A stretch of 64,000 nt of DNA from NCBI GenBank assembly GCA_947502595.1, contig CANNAM010000002.1, forward strand, positions 186,001-250,000. Reading direction: 5' to 3'. The notes beneath the pieces were generated by a model. That model saw only the letters and a list, made by a program, of their open reading frames with translations. It ran no database searches and was not told where the DNA came from. The DNA comes from an uncultured Marinicella sp. GTDB taxonomy: Bacteria; Pseudomonadota; Gammaproteobacteria; Xanthomonadales; Marinicellaceae. Positions within the stretch are counted from its first letter, which is position 1. Every line of letters begins with the position of its first letter. This document shows positions 57,487 to 64,000 of this stretch, piece by piece. The position numbers were made by a program, and so were the translations under genes.

Positions 57487-58817
57487 AACTGGAGCTCAGG
57501 TCACGTATATATTCTTTGGTCACCACCTTGTTGACACCATTGGTGCTATTCAGACTGGCATCTCGCGGCATCAAAACCAAAGCCTACTTACAGCGCTGGC
57601 ACGAAAGATTTGGCTGGTTCAAAGCACCTAAATTCAAACAGCACTCAATCTGGGTGCATGCCGTATCAGTGGGCGAGGTCAACGCCGCAATTCCGCTGAT
57701 CAAAGCCTTGATGAAAAAATATGAAGGCCATTCATTTGTTTTAACCACCATCACTCCAACTGGTTCGGACCGGGTACAACAAATTTTTGGCGATCAAGTT
57801 TTCCATGTATATTTACCCTATGATTTACCTGGTGCAGTGAAACGATTTTTACGTAAAACCAAACCAGATTTGGCGGTCATAATGGAAACTGAAATTTGGC
57901 CAAACTTATTCAGGTTTTGTAAAAAACGCAACATCCCCATTGTGGTTGCCAACGCGAGATTGTCTGAAGTATCGATGAAAGGTTATCGCTGGGTTGAATC
58001 ATTGGCTGCGAAAGCCTTTAATGACACTGCATACGTTGCTGCACAAACAGTAACAGATGCAAAAAGAATGATTAAACTGGGCTGTAAGCCAGAAAAAATA
58101 TTTGTTGTGGGCAGTTTAAAGTTTGACATCATTATTGACCAACACATCATTGAAAAAGGCAAAGAAATCCGCGAACACTACCAAAACAGTCGCTTGGTTT
58201 GGATTGCTGCCAGTACACATCAAGCAGATGAAAATGAGGTACTTGATGCTTATGTGGTACTTAAGCAAAGGCACCCTAAATTGATGTTGGTGATAGTGCC
58301 CAGACACCCTGAACGCTTCCAAAGCACCACACAGGCTTGTAGAAACAAAGGTTTTAACACCCAATTACGCAGTGAAATTGGGCTTTGTGATATCAATGGT
58401 GACGTCTTTGTGGTTGATACCATGGGTGAAATGCTGGAGTTTTATGCCTCATCAGACATCGCTTTTGTAGGCGGTTCAATTGCCAACATTGGCGGCCATA
58501 ATGTACTTGAAGCAGCCGTATTTTCTCTGCCTGTTTTGGTGGGTGCCAACACCCACAACTTCTCCGAAATCACGCAACTGCTCAATGATTGTGGTGGCTC
58601 ACACACAGTACATGATGCCAATGACATCATTCGCAGCATGGAGTATTTGATTGGTAATGAGGAAGCACGAATCGAGATGGGCAAAGCCGCACGCAAGCTG
58701 GTTGAACAAAACCGAGGCGCAGTTGAATTGACCATGAATTTAATTGAATCGGCCATGGAACAAAAACCACTCAACGCCGAACTAACTGCCAAACATTTCC
58801 CGAAAATCAATCCATGA
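57483..58817 (+). CDS. waaA: 3-deoxy-D-manno-octulosonic acid (Kdo) transferase
   Basis: 444 residues, GT30 family. N-terminal membrane anchor (YSLVTTLLTPLVLFRLASRG), WVHAVSVGEVNAAIPLIKAL, VIMETEIWPNLFRFC, and C-terminal FVGGSIANIGGHNVLEAA. It adds Kdo to lipid A at the inner membrane and shows that the organism makes LPS. ATG 57483 overlaps the tsaC stop (ATGA); the longer frame inside tsaC is rejected. Confidence 0.95.
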   Translation: MKLELRSRIYSLVTTLLTPLVLFRLASRGIKTKAYLQRWHERFGWFKAPKFKQHSIWVHAVSVGEVNAAIPLIKALMKKYEGHSFVLTTITPTGSDRVQQIFGDQVFHVYLPYDLPGAVKRFLRKTKPDLAVIMETEIWPNLFRFCKKRNIPIVVANARLSEVSMKGYRWVESLAAKAFNDTAYVAAQTVTDAKRMIKLGCKPEKIFVVGSLKFDIIIDQHIIEKGKEIREHYQNSRLVWIAASTHQADENEVLDAYVVLKQRHPKLMLVIVPRHPERFQSTTQACRNKGFNTQLRSEIGLCDINGDVFVVDTMGEMLEFYASSDIAFVGGSIANIGGHNVLEAAVFSLPVLVGANTHNFSEITQLLNDCGGSHTVHDANDIIRSMEYLIGNEEARIEMGKAARKLVEQNRGAVELTMNLIESAMEQKPLNAELTAKHFPKINP

Positions 58818-58862
58818 TCCAGCTAAACAAATTCATGTTTGCAACAACCTGGCTTAAACCGC

Positions 58863-59339
58863 ATGGTTGATAAGGTCTTTCAACTGCAGCTATTTTCAGA
58901 TCTTGATGGTTTGGATTTATACCGCATCATGCAGTTACGCAGCGCAGTATTTGTATTGGAGCAAAACTGTGCCTATCAAGACCTTGATGGCCTTGATCTT
59001 GATGCTTTACACTTGTTCAAAAAAATTGATCATGATGAAGTCGTTGCCTATGCCCGAATTATCCTGCCAGAACAAGGTGATAACAAGCACTGCAGTATTG
59101 GTCGAGTGGTGGTCAAACAAAACCAACGCCAGAACAATTTAGGCCACCAATTGATGCAGGCCGCTATTCAAGCTGCAATCAAACATTGCCCCAATCACCC
59201 AATTAAGATATCTGCACAGACCCATTTGACCCATTTTTATCAACGACTGGGTTTCATCAACACGGGTAAATTTTATACTGAAGACCAAATCCCTCACCAA
59301 CAAATGGTTTACCAACCGAGCCATACTACTGATAATTGA
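58863..59339 (+). CDS. ElaA-like GNAT N-acetyltransferase
   Basis: 158 residues. Characteristic ElaA-type N-terminus DLDGLDLYRIMQLRSAVFVLEQNCAYQDLD (shown in part: LRSAVFVLEQNCAYQDLD), then VVAYARIILP, motif A IGRVVVKQNQRQNNLGHQLM and THLTHFYQRLGF. Acetyl-CoA dependent, acceptor unknown. ATG 58863 is preferred, though a TTG at 58839 is possible; neither has a clear ribosome site. Follows waaA by 45 bp. Confidence 0.82.
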   Translation: MVDKVFQLQLFSDLDGLDLYRIMQLRSAVFVLEQNCAYQDLDGLDLDALHLFKKIDHDEVVAYARIILPEQGDNKHCSIGRVVVKQNQRQNNLGHQLMQAAIQAAIKHCPNHPIKISAQTHLTHFYQRLGFINTGKFYTEDQIPHQQMVYQPSHTTDN

Positions 59340-59442
59340 CCTGGGTATTTAATCACGTCCTTTCAGGTGAACAAATGATAACTGGCTCGATATTCAATAC
59401 ACCCTTGGGTATAATCATTGGGTTTATCACAAGCAAATTTCT

Positions 59443-60816
59443 ATGACATATTACATCAGCACTGAGACCAAGGGTAAAAGCACGCCTGTTGTGCCCATTT
59501 TAAAAGGCACTTATGAAACTTGGCATACAGCCCAAAATAAGTACTTACAAGCCGTATCCAACCAATCTGAACTGGGTGAGAAAACAGGCAATTTTATCCT
59601 CGATCGCAACGCCGATGGTGAATTGGCCAGGGTATATATCACTGTTGATGATGATTTAAACCCCTATAACTTTTGTCATGCCTTCAATGATTTTCCCAAA
59701 GGCAACTACCACATTGAATGTGATACAGCAGAAGTCACCAGTGCGGTTATTTTGGCATGGGGTTTTGGCAGCTACCGTTTTGATCGTTACCTGCAACATC
59801 AAGAAGGGGCGGTGCTGGTGATTGATGCTCAAGCCCACGCTTCCGAATTGGCAGTGGTTAAAGCCACTTGTTTGGTGCGTGATTTAATTAACACCCCAGC
59901 AGATGACATGGGCCCTACAGAAATGGCGGCTTTTGCTGAACAGTTTGCAGCCACCAATCAAGCCACATTTTCCGAAACTGTTGGCGAAGCCCTGTTGACT
60001 GAAAACTTCCCATCCATTCACATAGTTGGGCGTGCCAGCCACAAAGCACCACGCTTGATTGAGTTAAACTGGGGGGATAAAAAACACCCTAAAATTTCAT
60101 TGGTCGGCAAGGGCGTTTGTTTTGATACCGGCGGCAACAACATGAAACCTTCGAGCTCTATGCGCTGGATGAAAAAAGACATGGGCGGCGGAGCCCATGT
60201 GTTGGGTTTGGCACAGTTAATCATTGACCACCAGTTACCAGTTTGTTTGCAGGTGTTGATTCCGTGTGTAGAAAATGCAGTTGCTGGCAACGCCTATCGA
60301 CAAGGTGATGTTGCGCAAACCCGTTCTGGACAAACCATTGAAATTGGCCACACCGATGCCGAAGGCCGCGTGATTTTAGCCGACGCTTTAACTTACGCCT
60401 GTGAATCAGACCCGGAGTTGGTGATTGATTTTGCCACTTTAACTGGTGCTGCAAGGGTTGCTATGGGCCCCACTGTTACCCCAGTTTTCAGTAACCGCAA
60501 AGCCATCAGCGACGGTATATTCACCAGTGGTCAACTCAGCCACGATGAAACCTGGCCTATGCCACTACAACAAAGTTACAACAAGTACATCAAATCAACC
60601 ATTGCCGATCTCACTAATTCTGCCTCACTGCCCTTGGGTGGTTGTATTACTGCTGCATTGTTCTTAGAACACTTTATCCAACCTGAAATCTCATGGGTAC
60701 ATATAGACACTTATGGTTGGAACTTTGGCGACCGCACCGGTGGCACTGAAGGTGGTGAAGCTTTGGGCATGGTTGCGGTATTCAATTGGTTACAAGACCA
60801 GTATTCGGAGCACTGA
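59443..60816 (+). CDS. Leucyl aminopeptidase family (M17) protein
   Basis: 457 residues. Metal- and catalytic-site motifs of M17: VGKGVCFDTGGNNMKPS (metal Lys and Asp), MRWMKKDMGGGAHVLG, and the HTDAEGRVILADALTY signature, where canonical PepA has NTDAEGR. The C-terminal YNKYIKSTIADLTNSAS and TAALFLEHFI segments are present. Probably a hexameric manganese/zinc aminopeptidase of the YpdF/PepB-like side branch. A TATAAT stands at 59410-59415. Confidence 0.9.
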   Translation: MTYYISTETKGKSTPVVPILKGTYETWHTAQNKYLQAVSNQSELGEKTGNFILDRNADGELARVYITVDDDLNPYNFCHAFNDFPKGNYHIECDTAEVTSAVILAWGFGSYRFDRYLQHQEGAVLVIDAQAHASELAVVKATCLVRDLINTPADDMGPTEMAAFAEQFAATNQATFSETVGEALLTENFPSIHIVGRASHKAPRLIELNWGDKKHPKISLVGKGVCFDTGGNNMKPSSSMRWMKKDMGGGAHVLGLAQLIIDHQLPVCLQVLIPCVENAVAGNAYRQGDVAQTRSGQTIEIGHTDAEGRVILADALTYACESDPELVIDFATLTGAARVAMGPTVTPVFSNRKAISDGIFTSGQLSHDETWPMPLQQSYNKYIKSTIADLTNSASLPLGGCITAALFLEHFIQPEISWVHIDTYGWNFGDRTGGTEGGEALGMVAVFNWLQDQYSEH

Positions 60817-60827
60817 AAACAACTGAA

Positions 60828-62339
60828 ATGAAAGACATGACAGACAGCAGCAAATACTTACACTTTGGTCAAGGCCAGGGCGAAGATCGCAAACCCACCC
60901 ACATTCTAGGTCACTTTGCCAATCGACATGGCTTAATCACCGGTGCCACAGGAACCGGTAAAACCGTCACTTTACAGGTGTTGGCAGAAAACTTTTCTGA
61001 CCTTGGGGTACCAGTTTTCATTACTGACATCAAAGGTGATGTTTCAGGTTTATCACAAGCCGGCCAACAAAAAGAATTTTTGGACAACCGGGCCAAAGAA
61101 CTGAACATAAAAAATTACCGATATGAAGGATCTCCGACGATATTCTGGGACATTTTCAAACAACAAGGACACCCTGTCCGTACCACCATCCAAGAAATAG
61201 GGCCCATGTACTTAAGTCGTTTATTGGAGCTGTCGGATGTGCAAGAAGGGGTGATTGCAGTGGCATTTAAGTACGCTGAAGTGAATGACTTGGCCTTGTT
61301 AGACTTAAAAGATTTGAAAGCCCTGCTGCAATACATGGGTGAGCACCACCGTGAAATATCCAATGAATACGGCCGCATTACCAATGCTTCAATTGGTGCG
61401 ATTCAACGGCGCTTACTGAGCTTAGAGTCACAAAGCGGCGACCAACTGTTTGGCGAGCCTGCTTTGGAGCTGGCTGACTTGATGCGTCAAGACATGTCTG
61501 GCAAAGGCATCATCAGCATCATGGAATCACGAGATTTGATGATGAAACCTCAATTGTACGCCTCATTTCTGTTGTGGTTAATGACTGAATTATTCGAAAC
61601 CCTGCCGGAAGTTGGTGATCAACCGTTGCCCAAGTTGATACTGTTTTTTGATGAAGCCCATTTGATTTTTGAAGACTCTCCCAAAGAAGTTCTCAAGCGC
61701 ATTGAGCAAGTGGCTCGCTTAATACGCTCTAAAGGTGTTGGTGTTTATTTCTGTACCCAGTCACCTGGCGACATCCCTGAAGACATACTGGGCCAACTGG
61801 GAAATAAAGTCCAGCACGCCTTACGCGCCTATACCCCAAAAGACAAAAAAGTCATTGGCGCAGTGGCTGACTCTTTCAGGCCCAACCCAAATTTCGACAC
61901 CGCCGAGGTCATTACTAACCTCGGTGTGGGTGAAGCCTTGGTCTCCACCTTGGAAGCAAAAGGTGCGCCATCCATGGTTGAGCGGGTAAAGATTGCACCA
62001 CCGCGGTGTCGCATGGGACCTGCCACTGATGAAGAACGCAAATTAGTGATGCAGCGTTCTCCAGTCGGCGGAAAATATGACCAAGATTTAGACCGTGAAT
62101 CGGCTTATGAAAAGCTCAAAAAACGCAAAGCTGAACAGGCAGAACAAAAAGCCAAAGAGCTGGCTAAGCTTGAAGCAGAAGAGCAGCGAGCCGCCGCTGA
62201 GAAAGCAAGCAGACCAAAACGCCGACCAGGAAGGCCGGCAGATTCATTTGGTACCAAACTGGGTAAATCTTTACAGCAAAAGTTCACCACCAAAGTGGTT
62301 AACGCCATTTGGAAATCCGTGTTTGGACGCAAGCGGTGA
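60828..62339 (+). CDS. HerA-like ATPase (DUF853/YjgR family)
   Basis: About 503 residues. Walker A GATGTGKTVTLQ near residue 45, Walker B LILFFDEAHLIF near 280, arginine-finger region GVYFCTQSPGDIPEDIL, then a charged C-terminal coiled region (KLKKRKAEQAEQKAKELAK) and a basic end (GRKR). It is a RecA/FtsK-like ring ATPase whose cellular role is not settled. ATG 60828 (MKDMTDSS) is the likely start; ATG 60837 is possible. The upstream frame overlaps the aminopeptidase and is rejected. Confidence 0.9.
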   Translation: MKDMTDSSKYLHFGQGQGEDRKPTHILGHFANRHGLITGATGTGKTVTLQVLAENFSDLGVPVFITDIKGDVSGLSQAGQQKEFLDNRAKELNIKNYRYEGSPTIFWDIFKQQGHPVRTTIQEIGPMYLSRLLELSDVQEGVIAVAFKYAEVNDLALLDLKDLKALLQYMGEHHREISNEYGRITNASIGAIQRRLLSLESQSGDQLFGEPALELADLMRQDMSGKGIISIMESRDLMMKPQLYASFLLWLMTELFETLPEVGDQPLPKLILFFDEAHLIFEDSPKEVLKRIEQVARLIRSKGVGVYFCTQSPGDIPEDILGQLGNKVQHALRAYTPKDKKVIGAVADSFRPNPNFDTAEVITNLGVGEALVSTLEAKGAPSMVERVKIAPPRCRMGPATDEERKLVMQRSPVGGKYDQDLDRESAYEKLKKRKAEQAEQKAKELAKLEAEEQRAAAEKASRPKRRPGRPADSFGTKLGKSLQQKFTTKVVNAIWKSVFGRKR

Positions 62340-62431
62340 GTTAATCGCCAACATGTGCCAACAAATTGAAACCAGCCTTATTAGTGCTGTATCGCCAGCT
62401 TCGAACCAGCCTACGGAGCTGAACCCAACTC

Positions 62432-63226
62432 ATGTTTGAGTTCATGTTGTTATTACTACTGGGCTTGGTGGTTGGCTTCTTTGCTGGCTTACTTGGCATC
62501 GGCGGTGGTGCCATCATGGTACCTGCCTTAACCGCTTTTTTTCTGTGGCAAGGCCTGCACCCCGATGTGGTTGTGCATATGGCTTTGGCCACGTCCATGT
62601 CATGCATCGTATTCAACGCACTGTTCAGCATCCACACCCACCAAAAACATCAAGCCATCATTTGGTCTATCACCCTAAAGATGACGCCCATGGTGTTGTT
62701 AGGCAGCGCACTGGCAAGCTATATGGTGGTACAAATCAGTTCCAAAGCCATCGCTTTGGTATTTATGTTGCTGATGTTTTTGGTCGCAACTCAAATGATT
62801 GTTGATTTTAAGCCAACACCCTCCGCAGCCAAAAAGATTCACACACTTGAACTGCTGCCTGCTGGCTTCATCATTGGTTTCATCTCAGCAATGATAGCCA
62901 TCGGCGGTGGATCGCTGTCTGTACCGTATCTGAACTGGCATCAAATCAACATCAAAAGGGCGATAGCCACTGCAGCCAGTATAGGTTTGCCTTTGGCATT
63001 GGCGGGTTGTTTGGTGTTCATGCTGCAAACCACAGAACACATGAACTTGCCGACCCAAACCTTTGGCTATATTTATTGGCCAGCCACCCTGATCATCACC
63101 TTGGGCAGCTTTATGACCACAGCCCAAGGCGCGCACTTAACCCATCGATTACCAACCAGACCGCTGAAAATTATTTTTGCCCTGCTGGTGAGCCTACTGG
63201 CCATCAGGATGTTTTTAACTGTTTAA
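62432..63226 (+). CDS. TauE/SafE-family membrane permease (probable sulfite/organosulfonate exporter)
   Basis: 264 residues with eight hydrophobic helices. The internal duplication typical of the family is visible as GLLGIGGGAIMVPAL and SAMIAIGGGSLSVPYL. DUF81/TauE proteins export sulfite or sulfonates, but the substrate is not known here. Last base-pairs before the ABC exporter hold a 121-bp gap. Confidence 0.88.
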   Translation: MFEFMLLLLLGLVVGFFAGLLGIGGGAIMVPALTAFFLWQGLHPDVVVHMALATSMSCIVFNALFSIHTHQKHQAIIWSITLKMTPMVLLGSALASYMVVQISSKAIALVFMLLMFLVATQMIVDFKPTPSAAKKIHTLELLPAGFIIGFISAMIAIGGGSLSVPYLNWHQINIKRAIATAASIGLPLALAGCLVFMLQTTEHMNLPTQTFGYIYWPATLIITLGSFMTTAQGAHLTHRLPTRPLKIIFALLVSLLAIRMFLTV

Positions 63227-63347
63227 TGGGTGTATTCGCTGGCAGTTTATGCGGCCCGAAAAATAAGCCTGCTCCAGCTGTTATCACAGCAATAATTTCA
63301 AGCACCAATGCTGTTACAATATTATTCAACCAACCCCCATTATTGAT

Positions 63348-64000
63348 ATGCGCGGACAACCACCACCAGACACCAATCAAGACGAAAACTGGGCTGTTTT
63401 AACTAAATTATGGCCGTATCTATCGGAATACAAAGCGCGGGTTATTTTGGCGCTGTTGTTTTTGGTAGGCGCTAAACTGGCCACCACTGGCATGCCTTTT
63501 TTAATCAAAGGCATGGTTGACCAACTGAGTGAAAACGCTGAGTCTGCAGTCAGTGCACAAACATGGTTATTGGCACCAGTGGCCTTGGTTTTTGTATATG
63601 GCGGATTGCGCTTTGCCAATGTGTTATTTGGTGAAATTCGTGACACCTTATTTGGCAGAGTGACTGAACGGGCCATGCGGCGCATCGCGCACCAAGTGTT
63701 TGTCCATTTACACCGCTTGGATTTAGACTACCATTTGAACCGCAAAACCGGGGGTGTTTCAAGGGACATTGAACGTGGCATCAGTGGCATCAGTTTTCTG
63801 CTGCGATTCATGGTGTTCAGCATTTTACCGGCTTTGATTGAAATCTTTTTGGTGGTTGGAATTTTGCTGTTTCAATATGGCTGGACCTTTGCAGTAACCA
63901 CCTTGGTGGCGATAATAACCTATGTAACATTTTCAGTAAAAATCACCAATTGGCGAAAAGCATTTTTGCGTGAGGCCAACACCGCTGACTCAGCCAGCAG
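63348..64000 (+). CDS. ATM1-type ABC exporter, N-terminal part (continues past window end)
   Basis: 218 codons are present, beginning MRGQPPPDTNQDENWAVL. Several transmembrane helices are seen (VILALLFLVGAKLATTGMPFLI, LLAPVALVFVYGGLRFANVLF, FSILPALIEIFLVVGILLF). The intracellular segment LDLDYHLNRKTGGVSRDIERG and GISFLLRF is the hallmark of the ATM1/HMT1 subfamily rather than MsbA, as is the TNWRKAFLREAN segment. Such exporters handle glutathione-linked or metal-linked substrates. The nucleotide-binding domain is outside the window. The frame has not reached a stop. Confidence 0.85.
   Translation, partial: MRGQPPPDTNQDENWAVLTKLWPYLSEYKARVILALLFLVGAKLATTGMPFLIKGMVDQLSENAESAVSAQTWLLAPVALVFVYGGLRFANVLFGEIRDTLFGRVTERAMRRIAHQVFVHLHRLDLDYHLNRKTGGVSRDIERGISGISFLLRFMVFSILPALIEIFLVVGILLFQYGWTFAVTTLVAIITYVTFSVKITNWRKAFLREANTADSAS

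Noticed and set aside
63348-64000. MsbA lipid A flippase
   Set aside because: The intracellular segment with HLNRKTGGVSRDIERG is specific to the ATM1/HMT1 branch.

Overview
The window reads as a chromosomal segment of a free-living, aerobic, Gram-negative gammaproteobacterium. The evidence is an LPS Kdo transferase (WaaA), type IV pilus motors (PilT/PilU), the hfq-hflX-hflK-hflC-purA neighbourhood, an AceE-type homodimeric pyruvate dehydrogenase, and TopA/DprA/Smg. The kynurenine genes, the ECF-sigma/Ser-Thr-kinase pair and secreted proteins ending in a D-x-F-E type C-terminus make me think of the Marinicella/Wenzhouxiangella/Xanthomonadales side of the group. That placement is inference from gene content only.

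Layout: 1-4862 (minus strand) holds a secreted beta-propeller protein cut by the window edge, a LolA-like protein, an SGNH hydrolase and upp. 5098-7633 holds an acetyltransferase, a secreted M64 peptidase and a GlsB-like membrane protein. 7668-10330 is a kynU-kmo operon. 10527-10966 is a tandem duplication of a tRNA-Arg(UCG) gene: the second copy is intact, the first is broken by two hairpin-rich insertions. The intact tRNA is the integration site of a compact 5.1 kb AT-rich island (10953-16093) bounded by a 14-bp direct repeat. The island carries a P4-type integrase, a five-gene translationally coupled operon (two small HTH/AlpA-like proteins, a Cys-cluster protein, two unknown proteins), one exported protein, and about 0.8 kb of repeat- and stem-rich non-coding DNA.

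16240-31719 is central metabolism: a thiopurine methyltransferase, then on the minus strand lpd, a membrane protein, aceF, aceE and maeB (read maeB to lpd), then class I aldolase, pgk and gap (read gap-pgk-fba), a sodium:alanine-type symporter and a DUF192 lipoprotein. 31795-34004 is pilT-pilU. 34072-36356 is a decaying accessory patch: a 190-bp tandem repeat, a zinc metallopeptidase lacking its 5' end, a secreted-protein gene with an in-frame stop, and a C-terminal remnant of a dimethylargininase. 36425-43665 holds an L7/L12-like membrane protein, an M19 dipeptidase lipoprotein, a TPR Ser/Thr kinase divergent from an ECF sigma factor, and a secreted beta-propeller protein.

43828-64000 is mostly housekeeping on the plus strand: bioH-bioC, hfq (with its own terminator), hflX-hflK-hflC-DUF2065-purA, def (minus), a LysM protein, dprA-smg-topA-tsaC-waaA, an ElaA-like acetyltransferase, an M17 aminopeptidase, a HerA-like ATPase, a TauE permease and the 5' part of an ATM1-type ABC exporter. 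The least understood material is the island at tRNA-Arg and the hairpin-interrupted tRNA copy beside it.
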